From NCBI GenBank assembly GCA_022559845.1, contig CM040121.1, positions 513,526,566 to 513,590,565 of the forward strand: a stretch of DNA of 64,000 nucleotides. Reading direction: 5' to 3'. Of the stretch, positions 11,401 through 21,589 are shown in pieces (position 1 is the stretch's first letter; each line of letters begins with the position of its first letter). The notes under the pieces were generated by a model. The model saw nothing but the letters and a program-made list of their open reading frames with translations, was not told the origin of the DNA and did no database searches. The DNA comes from Amorphophallus konjac. Taxonomy: Eukaryota > Streptophyta > Magnoliopsida > Alismatales > Araceae. A program made the position numbers and the translations under genes.

Positions 11401-12501
11401 TTCCGACCGTGGTCACCGTGCGACGGTGCTGGTACATGGGATGATCCCCGTACGTCGTCGGATGCAGACGTTATTTTCTGTTGACTTGAGAGTCTACTCC
11501 TTTAGTGATCCTCCACTAGTCGTAGCCTACTTACAAGCAAGTGGTCCCACCAGGGAGTGGTGGAGAGGCTACCCTTAGAGACAGTTTGTGGACCGATTTT
11601 CGTTGGGCCCCACGTCTTGCAGCCAGAGTCCGGCTGAGGGGAAAACCGGTCAGAGGGCCAGACCAGGGACGCGCGGTCTGTGTGTGCACACGTGGTTGGG
11701 GGTAGTTGGACCCACGCCGACGGGCATGACCCCAGCTAATCACTTGTTTGTGGTTACTTGTACGGTGTCCGTGCCTCTGGTAGGTGCTACCACGTCACGC
11801 AGTTCACCTGCGGTGCGGTGTCATTCATTAGGGGACGCTACCGATCGTGCTTCTAGTGGGAGGTACTCTTGTCGAGTCGGGAGTGACGGACTATCAGTCA
11901 GTCTTTGTGACTTCGACCTTCGAGCTTTCGTCGGGTTGACCGATGAGTTCGGTTGTCTCGCCATAGCGCGTGTGTCAGTTTTCGTGTTGTGAGACTGGTG
12001 TTGTAGTTGCAGGGCATTCTCTTTCGAGGTACTCGCTTAGCCGCTAGCGTAGTGGTTTCCCGTTTTACGAGGTAGGGTTCGAGTGATCCCTACTGAGTCT
12101 TGTTCCGAGACTCATTCCGTGCGTGTTTTCACCATGTTTCAGGCAAGGCGCGGCCTCAGTGGAGCACATCTGAGGCTCAGCGTGGTTCAGGTGCCCAGCG
12201 TTTGTGCCAGAGGTCAGAATCGGGATATGCCCCGTGTATCTGTACTTTTCTTTCTTATCTCTGTAGTAGTTGTGGACTACTATTTTTTATTTGGTTATAT
12301 CTTGTGGACCATGTATCATGTAAAATGTTAATTTATTTTCCTGCTTAATTATATAAACTATTTAATCTCTGCAATTATTTGTGATACTTGTGTAGTCCCC
12401 ACACCATCCTTTTAACCCTTCTGAGTCTTCGGACTCGTGGGTGGCGATGCAAGTCTCGGGTTATCGGGCCTTCCCGGTAATCGGATTCTCGCGTCGTTAC
12501 A

Positions 12502-12840
12502 AATAAGCTTCAATTCATTTCAAGAAATTTGAATTTACAATGTGGAGCCTGCAGCTTACACATCAGACCATGACCTTTAAAATGTAGATGCAGATTGACA
12601 TAGTGAATATGCAGCAACCCTATGTAGCAACCTCTAATTGACTTAAGACAATGCAGCACATGACTTTCTCTTCCCCTTTGACATCATCAAAACACTACAT
12701 GGGTGTAGAAGTTTTATCTACCCCACCCCCAAACTAATAAATTATTATATTTATTGATTATTATTTTTTATTATTATTATCCTTTTTTGCTCTTTTGGGT
12801 TCACCTTCCGTATGTGAGAGCAGCATGGTGAAATGAATGA
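12502..12840. other. Intergenic AT-rich stretch right of the Gypsy LTR
   Basis: No gene is visible. The phrase CCCCTTTGACATCATCAAAA near 12674 resembles the polypurine-box region of the copia family (compare 241-260), so this may be a worn copia remnant, but the match is short. 12740-12785 is an ATT-rich simple sequence. Confidence 0.4.
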
Positions 12841-13075
12841 TAAGGGTGATGAATGCATATTAGTTGTGACAAAAAAGTTGATAGAGACAACAAATGCACG
12901 TTAGTGGTGACAAATAGATTGACAGGGGCAACAAATGCGCATGAGGGGTGACAAAAGGCTCTTAATGGTGAGAAATGCACAAAGGTGATGACTCCCAGGA
13001 GTGAAAAATGCCTATTAGTGGTGACAAATAGATCAATTGGGGCGACAAATGGATCCTAACGATGAACTATGAGCA
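12841..13075. repeat. 20-bp-period repeat cluster 1 (TTAGTGGTGACAAATAG type)
   Basis: Seven consecutive 20-base blocks start at 12841, 12861, 12881, 12901, 12921, 12941 and 12961, each with a version of GGTGACAAATG (for example TTAGTGGTGACAAATAG at 12901). Four or so looser copies follow to 13075. The fixed 20-base register shows tandem duplication followed by mutation. Confidence 0.85.
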
Positions 13076-13291
13076 AGAAGATAAGCCCTACTACTATTAG
13101 AACCATCGATAAACACTGCTACTTATAGGGGAAGAAGTCGCCTTCGGCCCTTCATTTGATGGATGGTATCCTTCATTTGACTCATACATCAAGGGAAGGT
13201 ATGGATCCATTAACGGCAACCACATCACACCATGCAAAGAAAGGTTGCAGAAAAAGAAATTTTATTGATAGGGGACGAGGGGTACTAGCAG

Positions 13292-13528
13292 TTACTCGTC
13301 CTCTTTTGGACGGAACCCGTCAGGTTTGAGGCTCGACAGACCCTTGTTACAAAATAGGCTATCCACCTTTGCCAAGGCGTCCCGCCACCCTTGCAGGTAC
13401 CCCTGCTTGTATTCCTCTGAAACGTCGTCGCCGCTGCTTTCCCCTGATGGCTAGTCCGGCACCGACAGGGCTTCCTTTCGGAAGCACAGCCGTTTGTAGG
13501 ATGAAGAATCTGACTTCTCAGACGACAT
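13292..13528 (-). pseudogene. Small 78-codon gene remnant with one in-frame stop
   Basis: Unrecognised. The frame from ATG at 13528 to TAA at 13292 is open except for a TAG at codon 26 (13451-13453). The product starts MSSEKSDSSSYKRLCFRKEA and after the stop is acidic and Gly/Ser rich, ending GFRPKEDE. A near-ideal TATA box lies 68 bases upstream of the ATG, and the leader contains GGGGGAACCCTAAGG. Start choice rests on the position just after this promoter and on the first ATG. It may be a real transposon-encoded or captured small protein inactivated by a single nonsense change, or a chance frame. It lies between repeat clusters 1 and 2, on the same strand as the Ulp1 pseudogene. Confidence 0.4.
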
Positions 13529-13595
13529 TTTCACGAGAGTTTCTTTGACAGCCAAAGGAACTCAGGATGTCCTTAGGGTTCCCCCATAGAGTCTC

Positions 13596-13603
13596 TATTT
13601 ATA
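13596..13603 (-). promoter_or_regulatory. TATA box upstream of the small minus-strand gene
   Basis: The minus strand reads CCTATAAATAGAGAC, close to the plant TATA consensus. Expected RNA start is about 13565-13570, giving a leader of roughly 40 bases before the ATG at 13528. Confidence 0.5.
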
Positions 13604-13894
13604 GGAAGGTGATGAAACCCCCAGAAGGGGCAAAAGACTCTTCGTGCCTCCCCATCTTTGTAGAAATCGAAGCGACGGGACTGTGAAGATCGTGCCATCT
13701 CACACCAACTCTCGGTCCTTCTCCTTCCACTGGCAGATGCATCTCGGACTGGGTCATGAGATCGCTTGGACCGAGGTTCCTTTCGCCCGGATACATCAGC
13801 CGTAGGCTGTTTCTCTAAGACTATCTGCTTTTCTCTACTCCTTGTAGTTGCCGAAGACATTGAAGTATACGAAAGGCCGGAGAGAGATACTGCA

Positions 13895-14075
13895 ACGGTT
13901 AACACTGCATAGTGGTGACAAATAGTTATCAGTGGTGACAAATAGGCTTCAAGGCTGACAAATATCTCGTAAGGAGGATAAATGGATAACAGAAGTATGT
14001 TATGAAGCGAACCCTTTCGACGGCTAGTGAGCGATAAGGGTGACAAATAGCTTGTTATAAGTGACAAATAGCTGT
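13895..14075. repeat. 20-bp-period repeat cluster 2
   Basis: AGTGGTGACAAATAG-type copies at about 13912, 13932, 13953 and 13973, then two more near 14036 and 14056, again about 20 bases apart and in the same orientation as cluster 1. AT-rich sequence follows to 14330 with nothing recognisable. Confidence 0.8.
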
Positions 14076-14399
14076 ATGGATAATAATCAAATTTGAATCG
14101 GAGCGAAAACAGATATTATAATATTCCTTTCCTAAAATATTCGTTCGTAATATTATATTATATATCATATGATATATATGTAAATAATATATTATAAAAT
14201 ATGATTTTCCTAATATAAAATATAAAAATTATGATAAGATGGAAGATTGTTACACTTCCCAAAACTATAATAACTACCCTATTTTAACAATTTGACTTTA
14301 GTAAAATTAAAAATCTCAACTCATGAGTAGTTGGCAGCAGCAGGACTGCAGGACGGAGAGACGGGTGCCAGGAGCCACCATTTTTTCTGATTATTAATG

Positions 14400-14400
<1 letters not shown>

Positions 14401-14452
<52 letters not shown>
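14401..14452. repeat. (CT)26 microsatellite
   Basis: An uninterrupted CT dinucleotide run of 52 bases lies immediately before the inverted repeat cluster. Confidence 0.95.
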
Positions 14453-14455
<3 letters not shown>

Positions 14456-14630
14456 ATTTGTCACCACTACAAGCTATTTTCACGTTTAGACACCCATTTA
14501 TTATCCTTAGAAGCTATTTATCACCCTTAGGACCTATTTGTTACCCTTAGAAGCATTTGTCACTCTTACGACCTATTTGTCACCCTTACGACGTATTTCT
14601 TACCCTTAGAAGCCATTTGTTTTTCCCACA
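14456..14630. repeat. 20-bp-period repeat cluster 3, inverted orientation
   Basis: Nine copies of CTATTTGTCACCCTTAGAAG-like units in 20-base register. They are the reverse complement of all other clusters in the region. This is the only inverted cluster, so it is the candidate left terminus of a foldback-type element whose right terminus would be one of the clusters near 21600-22345. Confidence 0.8.
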
Positions 14631-15096
14631 TCCCTTGCTTTGCCCACGGGTGCCCTGCGCACCCTCCCTCTCCTCCGCGAACCAGCACCGCCGTGAGTGT
14701 CGACCAGCCCACCGTCGCGCTCCCCCTTGCAGCCATGCCGGCAGAGCACCGCTGCCCCTCCGGTACCGTGCCGTGGCAGCCGACCGCTGTTCCTGCCGGT
14801 CCCGCCCTCCGGTGCCGTGCCGTGGCAGCCGACCGTTGTTCCTGTCGGACCAGCCCACCGACTATCGTCTAGCACCGCTGCAGCCGCCGTCGTCGGCCGC
14901 CCATCCCCATTCTGCCGCCACCGCCCGCGCATGGCCTCTATAACATCACATCCAAGGTGTGACTGCCAGGGTTTAATCCCTCATGTCATGATTCCTAATT
15001 TCATCTCAGTTCACATGTTGGATGTATTTATATTTTCTTTAATATATTTTTTCAAGATGTTAAAAACTGAAAAATAGTCAATTTTTAAGGGAGATG
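14631..15096. other. GC-rich stretch with a ~62-bp duplication, then AT-rich flank
   Basis: 14640-14940 is much richer in GC than its neighbours and includes two copies of a GTGCCGTGGCAGCCGACCG-containing unit (about 14768 and 14817). Open frames run on both strands, but none shows a recognisable domain. The composition jump suggests captured GC-rich exon or 5' UTR sequence, as in Pack-MULEs; this is inference. 14945-15096 is AT-rich and may be intron of the exon fragment that follows. Confidence 0.35.
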
Positions 15097-15101
15097 CTGT
15101 C

Positions 15102-15385
15102 GAAATTTTTTAGAATACTCGCTCCATTCAAACCATAATTTTGAAATAAGCTCTTTTCTGAAACAAGTATCATGATCTCTCTCTTTCGGAGAACTGCAGC
15201 GACCAGCCTATATGTGTAAACCTTCCTCATCTATTCGTGCTTTTAGACCAACACAGACGAGGAAGGTTTACACATATAGGCTGGTCGCTGCTTGTTCTCT
15301 GGAAGAGAGAGATCATGATACATGCTTCAGAAAAGAGCTTATTTCAAAATTATGGTTTGAATGGAGCGAGTATTCTAAAAAATTA
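15102..15385. mobile_element. 284-bp foldback MITE with near-perfect hairpin and 5-bp target duplication
   Basis: Arms 15106-15228 and 15259-15382 are inverted copies with a few mismatches, leaving a loop of about 30 bases. The arms begin TTTTTTAGAATACTCGCTCC and contain GACCAGCCTATATGTGTAAA next to the loop. CTGTC flanks both sides (15097-15101 and 15386-15390), consistent with a 5-bp target duplication. Joining the flanks across the element restores an open reading frame, which supports the boundaries. Confidence 0.7.
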
Positions 15386-15613
15386 CTGTCTCAGAGGATT
15401 CTAGTGCCGAAACTTTTCAATCAAATGAGGGTGACACTGCAGAGTTAGTTGCTTCTAATCTTCATCTGATCGAATCTGTCGAGCCACTTCGGTTGTGTAT
15501 AGAGGACGAAGTGGATGAAGTCGATCCAACTGAGCTAAATGAAGCAATTGTTGGGCAAGAGGAGTTGTCTGAGAGAGGGGATTCTTCTGCAACTGGTGAT
15601 GGTGGAGGATGAT
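15383..15613 (+). pseudogene. Exon-like acidic C-terminal fragment downstream of the MITE
   Basis: Unrecognised. One frame stays open from the MITE edge to TGA at 15613 (about 77 codons). It has protein-like, acidic composition: [16 protein letters not shown], then CIEDEVDEVDPTELNEAIVG, ending ATGDGGG. If the MITE is skipped, the frame extends left to about 15080 (SIFKGDA). This looks like the last exon of a plus-strand gene, opposite to the Ulp1 pseudogene. No upstream exons were found. Confidence 0.35.
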
Positions 15614-15839
15614 CGGATATCTGTTGATTTGTAATTGTAATTGTAAAAAATGACATATTTGAATTAATGTAATTGTAATTTATTTTATTCATTGATTTAT
15701 TTGTTGTGTAAATTTTATCGGGGGATGTATATTTTATGTTGAGTTGTGTAGGTTGTGTATAAATGGATAACAGAAGTAAAAGGTTTGATGGATAATAGAA
15801 GTAAAAGGTTTGTTTTGTAGCGAAACAAAGGCGACGGCT

Positions 15840-15945
15840 GGCTAGCGATAAGGGTGACAAATAGATGTTCTAAGTGACAAATAGCCGGTAGCAGTGACAA
15901 ATAACTCTATAACGGTGACAAATATCTCATGGCAGTGAAACTTGA
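15840..15945. repeat. 20-bp-period repeat cluster 4
   Basis: Four copies (AAGGGTGACAAATAG, TAAGTGACAAATAG, GCAGTGACAAATAAC, AACGGTGACAAATAT) about 20 bases apart, plus a fifth partial copy. Confidence 0.8.
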
Positions 15946-16132
15946 AGAAACTCAAGTTCGTTTGAAGGGTTTAACCGTGTATGGGTTTCCTAACTCTACC
16001 AACACGGATCTGAAGCTTTCCTAGTCATCAAACGACGCTGATTAAACTCATGTAAGATCAAGAACCTCCAGTTCTACTAATTTATGGTGGGATCAAGCCA
16101 AGTCGTTGACAATGAGTAAAATGTCCAGTACA

Positions 16133-16501
16133 TTATTTCCCTACGCAGACAACAACGGTAATAATAAAGCAACTAATATGAAGAGGAGCAACACTACTAG
16201 AGTACATAATAGAACAACAACAATACAAGGCACATTTGACATTTGTGTAGTCATCTGCTGCGTAGCCCGGGACTTGCATGATATGTAGGCATGGGCCTTT
16301 CCTGTAGTGTTGAGGATGATCAACATACGCATGGCTACTATTACCAACCCCATTTATAGCAGCATGTGCTTCCTCTACCGAGTGAAAACCCTTATAACGA
16401 GCTCCAGGATATCTATTCACTTGGACAAAGCATTCGGGCCAACTATAATATACACCGGGTTCACGACCAACCCACACTACATAACATTTATACCTTCCCA
16501 T
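16133..16501 (-). pseudogene. RNase H1 N-terminal hybrid-binding domain fragment
   Basis: The ATG at 16501 opens a frame whose first ~55 residues match the small RNA-DNA hybrid-binding domain at the N terminus of RNase H1 and of related viroplasmin-like proteins. The diagnostic phrases are KCYVVWVGREPGVYYSW, ECFVQVNRYPGARYKGF and SVEEAHAAI. The fold binds RNA-DNA hybrid and is not catalytic. After about residue 60 the frame becomes unlike the family (runs of Cys and Ser), so the true exon probably ends near 16330. No RNase H catalytic domain is visible nearby, so this is a captured exon or gene fragment within the repeat-bounded region. Domain identity is fairly sure; function here is doubtful. 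Confidence 0.6.
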
Positions 16502-16519
16502 TTTCTAAACCTTAATTCC

Positions 16520-17060
16520 CTGCATGTAAGGTGTTATAAAAGACAATAGGTATGACAAGGGACCAGTGACAACAAGGGACCGAGAGGAGGACATACAGGA
16601 GACGGGCTCTTATGCTAGAGAAGCCACCGCTACGCGCACTGATGAAGGGGATGACATTACGGAGGAGCCTTAAGAACTTAAAATAGAAGAGCAGGTGTCA
16701 CTGTAGGGTCACGAGCGGGATTGGTGTGTCGATTTAACACATCGCTGCAATGGAGGTGCTAACACAGCCCCTCGGGAGCAGAAAAAAGGGGAACGTCAGG
16801 AGCGTATTACAGAGGTGATTGGACAAGGGAGGGTGTAGGCCTAATTAGGTTCCCCAACCACCCTTCTAACGTTGCAATCTACCGTGACGTTCGTCGTTGA
16901 CGTTGGCCCCGGGAACGCACATCCACTGTGATGGCGAAGGCAATAAGCTACACCAAGATTGGCGCAGTAAAGCGGCAGCGAGAGTGCGATGGCGGAGCAC
17001 AACGTCGAGGGTTTTGCGAGTGGAGAAAGGAGGATAAGGGTGTTACGTAACCCACATGGG
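16520..17060. other. Unassigned stretch
   Basis: No gene or repeat that I can support. Moderate GC, with a few short open frames on both strands that show no domain. Confidence 0.3.
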
Positions 17061-17099
17061 GTACCCCAGCTTATACCACGGTTTGACGACAGGTCAGTG

Positions 17100-17345
17100 G
17101 CGACGGGGAGTATAAGGGTGACAAATAGTTGCCTAGTGCTGACAAATGTCCGATAGCCATGACAAATAGCTGCGTAAGTCTGAAAAATAGCTTGCAGCAT
17201 TTAAATTGTGAAAACCTCAACGTCGACGCATGAAGAAAAGCTAGTGGATAAGGGTGCAAATACCCTATCAGTGGCGACAACTAGATCTGCGTAGTAGCCA
17301 AATACACTGGTAAGGGTGAAAAATAGATTCTAGAGCTAACAAATG
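17100..17345. repeat. 20-bp-period repeat cluster 5
   Basis: Copies such as AAGGGTGACAAATAG (17113), GTGCTGACAAATG, GCCATGACAAATAG and AAGTCTGAAAAATAG at about 20-base spacing. A looser second part at 17245-17340 includes AAGGGTGCAAATA, AGTGGCGACAACTAG and AAGGGTGAAAAATAG. Confidence 0.75.
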
Positions 17346-17640
17346 AAAAGCAGAAGGAGCTGAAAGAAGGAGTCAAGTTCACAGGAGGAAAAAAAATATG
17401 AACAGTGTATCAAGAGTTTCTACAGCAATTAGAAAAACAACGAAGGGACTTGGTCAATGCCAAGACAGTCAATGTTGACTGGTCAAGGTCAATGTAAGTC
17501 AAAGAAGTCTCCAGCCAAGCTCAACTTTTTGTTGAATAGCTATGAAGTCCCAGTCAAAGTCCAAGGTCAATGAATAGACTAGTCACCACTATGCTCCCCA
17601 AACAAAGCCAAGCAGGTAATGAAGAGAAGAGAAGGCAACG
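17346..17640. repeat. GTCAATG-rich stretch
   Basis: 17450-17580 repeats GGTCAATG/AGTCAAAG words many times and includes CAACTTTTTGTTGAATAG. A similar stretch with AGTCAATAGTCAA and CAACTTTATGTTGACC lies at 21905-22000, next to another 20-bp cluster, so the two places share a duplicated segment. No gene. Confidence 0.45.
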
Positions 17641-17644
17641 GCTG

Positions 17645-17740
17645 CTCATGTAGTCATGTGGTAAGAGTGATAAATATGCAGTAAGGGTGATAAATGGCAC
17701 TTTAGTGGTAACAAATGCACAACTAGCGGTGACAAATGGC
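17645..17740. repeat. 20-bp-period repeat cluster 6
   Basis: Four copies: AAGAGTGATAAATATG, AAGGGTGATAAATGG, TAGTGGTAACAAATGC and AGCGGTGACAAATGG, at about 20-base spacing. Confidence 0.8.
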
Positions 17741-17746
17741 TAAGGC

Positions 17747-17975
17747 ATAAGGTCTGTGCACATTTACATTTTGCAAGGTCAGGTCGGTGCACGTGTTAGC
17801 GATAGCATGTAAGGTCGATGCACATGTGTTAGAGATAGGCATAAGGTCTGTGCACATGCGTTAGTGTTAGAAGCATCAGGTCGGTGCACATGCATTAGCA
17901 ATAGAAACATAAGGTTTGTGCACATAGAACTATCAGGTCGGTGCACATTCACATTCTAGTCTGTGAGGTCGGTGC
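17747..17975. repeat. GGTCGGTGCACATG minisatellite
   Basis: About eight degenerate copies of AAGGTCGGTGCACATGCA, with period close to 30-37 bases. Each is centred on the palindrome GTGCAC. It follows directly after cluster 6 and lies just beyond the 3' end of the Ulp1 pseudogene. No coding content. Confidence 0.75.
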
Positions 17976-18221
17976 ATGTCTTCATTCCACTCTAGTCGAC
18001 ACTTGTGCAAGTAAAGCCTTCATCTTTTCACACTTCAGTCTAGTTCCTTAACCAAACTTGAATCTATCTTCAGAAAACTCATTGATATTCATGAATTAAC
18101 ATTATCAAGCACACATTAACGGCATTAAAACATATGAAACTTTGAAGACCAAAATGTATGAAAAAAGAAATATCAATCAACACATGTATGTCACATTCTG
18201 AGGTTTGAGACGTGAAATTGT

Positions 18222-21200
18222 TTAAGATCTTCTATTTCCAAAGTTAATGAGCTGGGCCCTAAACCGGGCTCTAATCATATTACAATCACCCTCATTAAAT
18301 GTCCATGATGTCTCCATCTTCTTTGACAATTCATCAACATATTTCAGTACATAAATGGCACAGTTGAGGCTTCGATCCTCCTGTTGGGGACATTCGTTGT
18401 CGAATACAAGAATCCATTTCTTAACTCCCTTGAATGCCCCATAGTTTTTCATAAACCCCCGTACAACTGCAACCTGCAAATGAAATATTTGACATTATTA
18501 AGGAATAACTAAAAGACACATTAAAGATATCTTTAATACAGGTACATGGATAAGAAAAAGTACCCAATTTCTTGTAGTGGCATCATGGATGGCCATGCCT
18601 CTCATGGAATTGTATGAGACAAAGCGGCGATTCTCCGTGTCAACAGCAAGTAGATGCCAGTGATTTGATGAGTGTAACACAAAGAATAAATATTTGTTCT
18701 TCTACAGTTCGGTTAATTCAACATTCTCAAAGGTGCACTCCAACAATTTGTTTGATTTTGCGGAGTCGGCCTCTGTGCTACCGTTGATGTGATTCACTAA
18801 AATGGTAGGAAAACAAACCCACTGATGAAAGATGTCAAATTCATTGCGTCTTGATTGGAGGAGGTACATCATGGCGTCGATCACCTGCAAATTAACAATC
18901 ACGATTCTATTAGCAGTAGAAACACAAGTTCAGGGTAGGGCGAGGCGTAAAATTGCACAATTAATGAAAGAAAGTACCGTATCATCTATCATTCGGCCAT
19001 ATAATAGATCAATGACATGACAACGTCTCAAAACAATCATGTTCTCTAATTTAAATATGGGGTCACTATATTGGACAAAAATTTTCATGGTAGTCAAAGT
19101 AAGGCGAATCAGGATAATTATAGAAACTATAAGAGGACAACTTACTCAATATCCCCCGAGACACACAGATCAATGAATTCATTCACAGCGTTGTTATCTG
19201 TCGGCTTCAGCCGACCTTTGCAGATCCAATCAGTACTCTGTAGGAGCGCACTAATCTGGTCGGCTTCATCTCCCTTCTACATGTATGCCAATATACAAAT
19301 CTTAGATTCTATACTATAAGAAGTAGGAACAACGCAAACTCACCTTCTTCTTCCCCTGTCCAGTTTTCTTTGGAGGTGTCCGCCTTTTCCTCACGGGCTT
19401 CTCGTCCCGTTGATGAAGGGACTGACAAAAGACACCTGGGTAAAGGTCACAATGCCCATTGGTCGCCTCCACCTGACCTTCGATATCGCCTTGCACATCC
19501 TTTTCAGGGGCTGCCTTACATGGCACAGTATCATCTGTAATTTGTGGAAGGGGCCTTGGAGCTGGGACATCGGCGGCAATGTCCACCAAAGTTTGACAGA
19601 TATTTTCCTCAATATTTTCAGCCCCCTGCACTTCCTCTCCAGGGGGTGCCTGTGGTCGCTTGCCATCATCCGTCGCCTATTCGATGGGGCCAGGAGGTGC
19701 TGCATCAGCGGCAATGTGAGCCCCTTCCACACTAGTCAGAAAAAAGGCCCTCATTTCCTCAAGTAGCCGCTGCTGGATCTTTAATGTAGCAGTAATATCC
19801 TATAGCACAGGCATGCATGGAGCTGATGAAAGAGTCTCCTGAGCACTGGGTCGGGTCATCATCTAACCAACGTACCCCGTGTCCCTTTCACTTGGCTCAA
19901 CAAGGAGCCCTTCGATCACCTGCATTTCAAACCACATCACTTCGGCTATTCATTAATGTTGAATGACAAAGAAGAAGTTTTTAATACTCATAATACATGT
20001 TGGCCTCGCAGGGATCCAATGGAGAATTTTAATTTCCGATCTAGGAATGGCCCCCACCTAAATAGTCGGGAGAATGCCACCTGCCTTAGTGGCTGCCGCA
20101 CTCGCGTGTGCTCAAAAAACCAGACCTGTAATATGAAATATATCAAGTTATTTTACAATGCAGTGGAATTAATGATTGACACATTATTACACAACAAAAA
20201 TCAAAAAACTTACAGCAAGTGCGACAGAACAACGAAATATGGGGGTATTGGCCTGGGATGCATTCTTGGCTCTTCTCTTAGCACGGTCAATTGTACCTGA
20301 CCGCCGTTTCTGGACCGTCGACACAACTTGTGCATCGTTACCTGTTGCACGGTGGCTGCCCAATTGTAATCTGAAACTCTGTCAATGTCATCTAAGCATG
20401 ACAACATCTGTTGTGGAGAAGAATGCACTGACCGTGGGCAAAGGAAAGTGGACAGTAGGAGTACAATCCACAGCCAGACAGTGTCGGCCACATCCTGCTC
20501 TTCATCGGACCCAACAATTTGCTGGATGAGAGAGCATACTTTCTTCCGGTCAAATGTTGCTGCAAATCCAAATTGATTATGCAACTTCGACTTCTGCTTT
20601 GCAGATCCATAATGTTGAACCGGCTGACGGGAGCAAGGTAACCCTAAAATTATGCCCACATCTTCTACACTGAATGTGACCTCCTTACTACCCATACGAA
20701 AGTAATTTCCTCCACTATGGGCACAAATAATCTCCTCCAATAGTGTCATGGTGAAGGTAACGCGAGAAGCATTGTCAACATATGGACCAAAGGGTGTGGT
20801 CCTCATCAATGACTTGTGGCATTCCTGAAATGCCATCTGATTCCTATCCTTCATGTAAATATCCATAGAACACCGGGCCCAGATGACCCGTGTGTTCACT
20901 AGATTCAAAAAATTAATGTGTAAACAAGAAATTCAGTTAATTAATTGATGGATCAAGAAATACAAAAAATATTAACAGTAAGACAAGGGTGACAAATGTA
21001 TATATAGACAAGGGAGTTTAGGTGTGGCAAATAGGTGCTTACGGGTGACAAATGTATGAAATACGGTGACAGGTAGGTCTAAATCTGACACAAATAGGTA
21101 GATAAACGTGACAAATAAATCGGTCGATAGGGGGGGCAAATAGATATGTAAGGGAGATAGGGAACCACAGTACCTTTAAATTATCATCCTGAAGTGAAGG

Positions 21201-21420
21201 CCTTACAAGTGTCAAACGTTTCTTCTTCGGCCGTAGGAATCGGTACAATGTCCTAAGATGCAGGTGGGACATCCACTTTATGGTGGACGGAGCGTTGTAT
21301 GGGTGTCTCCTTCGGCTCCATGGCTGAGAGGTCGCAAATGGCACCGCGATGAAGACGAGACGCTGAGCACGATGGAGAGACGAACCGCCTTCTGGTAGGT
21401 TTCGTAAGAGGCAAGACATG
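18222..21420 (-). pseudogene. Multi-exon PMD/DUF1985-Ulp1 (C48 protease-like) transposon gene, decayed
   Basis: Exons can be traced on the minus strand. A possible first exon runs 21420-21175 (MSCLLRNLPEGG). A PMD/DUF1985-like exon at 20898-20210 holds EVTFSVEDVGIILGLPCSR, CPRSVHS and DDIDRVSDYNWA. Next are exons at about 20127-20000 (VWFFEHTRVRQPLRQ) and 19930-19340 (ending in basic KPVRKRRTPPKKTGQGKKK), both bounded by good splice sites (donor GGTGAGTTT at 19343). Ulp1 exons follow at about 19280-19150, 19065-18975, 18885-18560 and 18476-18222. The protease region shows catalytic His (NHWHLLAVD), CPQQ and Cys (NCAIYVLKY), but the usual Asp is Asn (SYNSMRG). In-frame stops in the 19.9-19.7 kb exon and at 18703-18705 show it is dead. 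The phase between the first two exons does not fit. The family cleaves SUMO-like tags and is often carried by Mutator-like elements. Confidence 0.75.
20975..21165. repeat. 20-bp-period repeat cluster 7, inside a predicted intron
   Basis: AAGGGTGACAAATGT, GTGTGGCAAATAGG, ACGGGTGACAAATGT, TACGGTGACAGGTAGG, AATCTGACACAAATAGG, AACGTGACAAATAAAT and GGGGGGGCAAATAG, mostly about 20-30 bases apart. The cluster lies between the first candidate exon and the PMD exon of the Ulp1-type pseudogene. Confidence 0.75.
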
Positions 21421-21589
21421 GCGGGAAGGGTATATAAGGAATTGGGGATTTTTAGTTTCGAGGTCCAGTTCGGCCCTTCGGCGTCATCATTTCTGTTGAT
21501 GTGGCCTGCAGCATTAGATCGGCAGCAATACGCGAGCAACACCCACGTGTGGCCGACGTGTCCCGTTTTCCACGTGGGCCAATTGGAGG

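Larger units (their letters stand above)
9928..12501 (+). repeat. 3' LTR of the Tekay-like Gypsy element (about 2.57 kb)
   Basis: Starts TATAATAATCCC just after the polypurine tract (the expected TG has become TA) and ends GTCGTTACA at 12501. The ends are complementary enough (TATAAT with GTTACA) to support these boundaries. It contains a good TATA box at 10266-10273 and a long GC-rich hairpin-repeat region at 10831-11400. The partner LTR is outside the window, so the boundary is inferred from one copy only. Confidence 0.7.

Noticed and set aside
14464..14473. CACTACAAG, like the terminus of a CACTA (En/Spm) transposon, at the start of the inverted 20-bp cluster
   Set aside because: No matching CTTGTAGTG end with a 3-bp target duplication was found at a plausible right boundary, and the word can arise by chance inside the cluster. 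Kept only as a thought.
14557..14943. 128-codon frame in the GC-rich stretch
   Set aside because: Pro/Arg/Ser/Ala-rich translation typical of GC-rich noncoding sequence, begins inside the 20-bp repeat cluster, and has no domain.
18565..18582. A second CACTACAAGAAA-like word (minus strand)
   Set aside because: It lies within the Ulp1 exon coding for DATTRNW, so it is coding sequence and not a transposon end.
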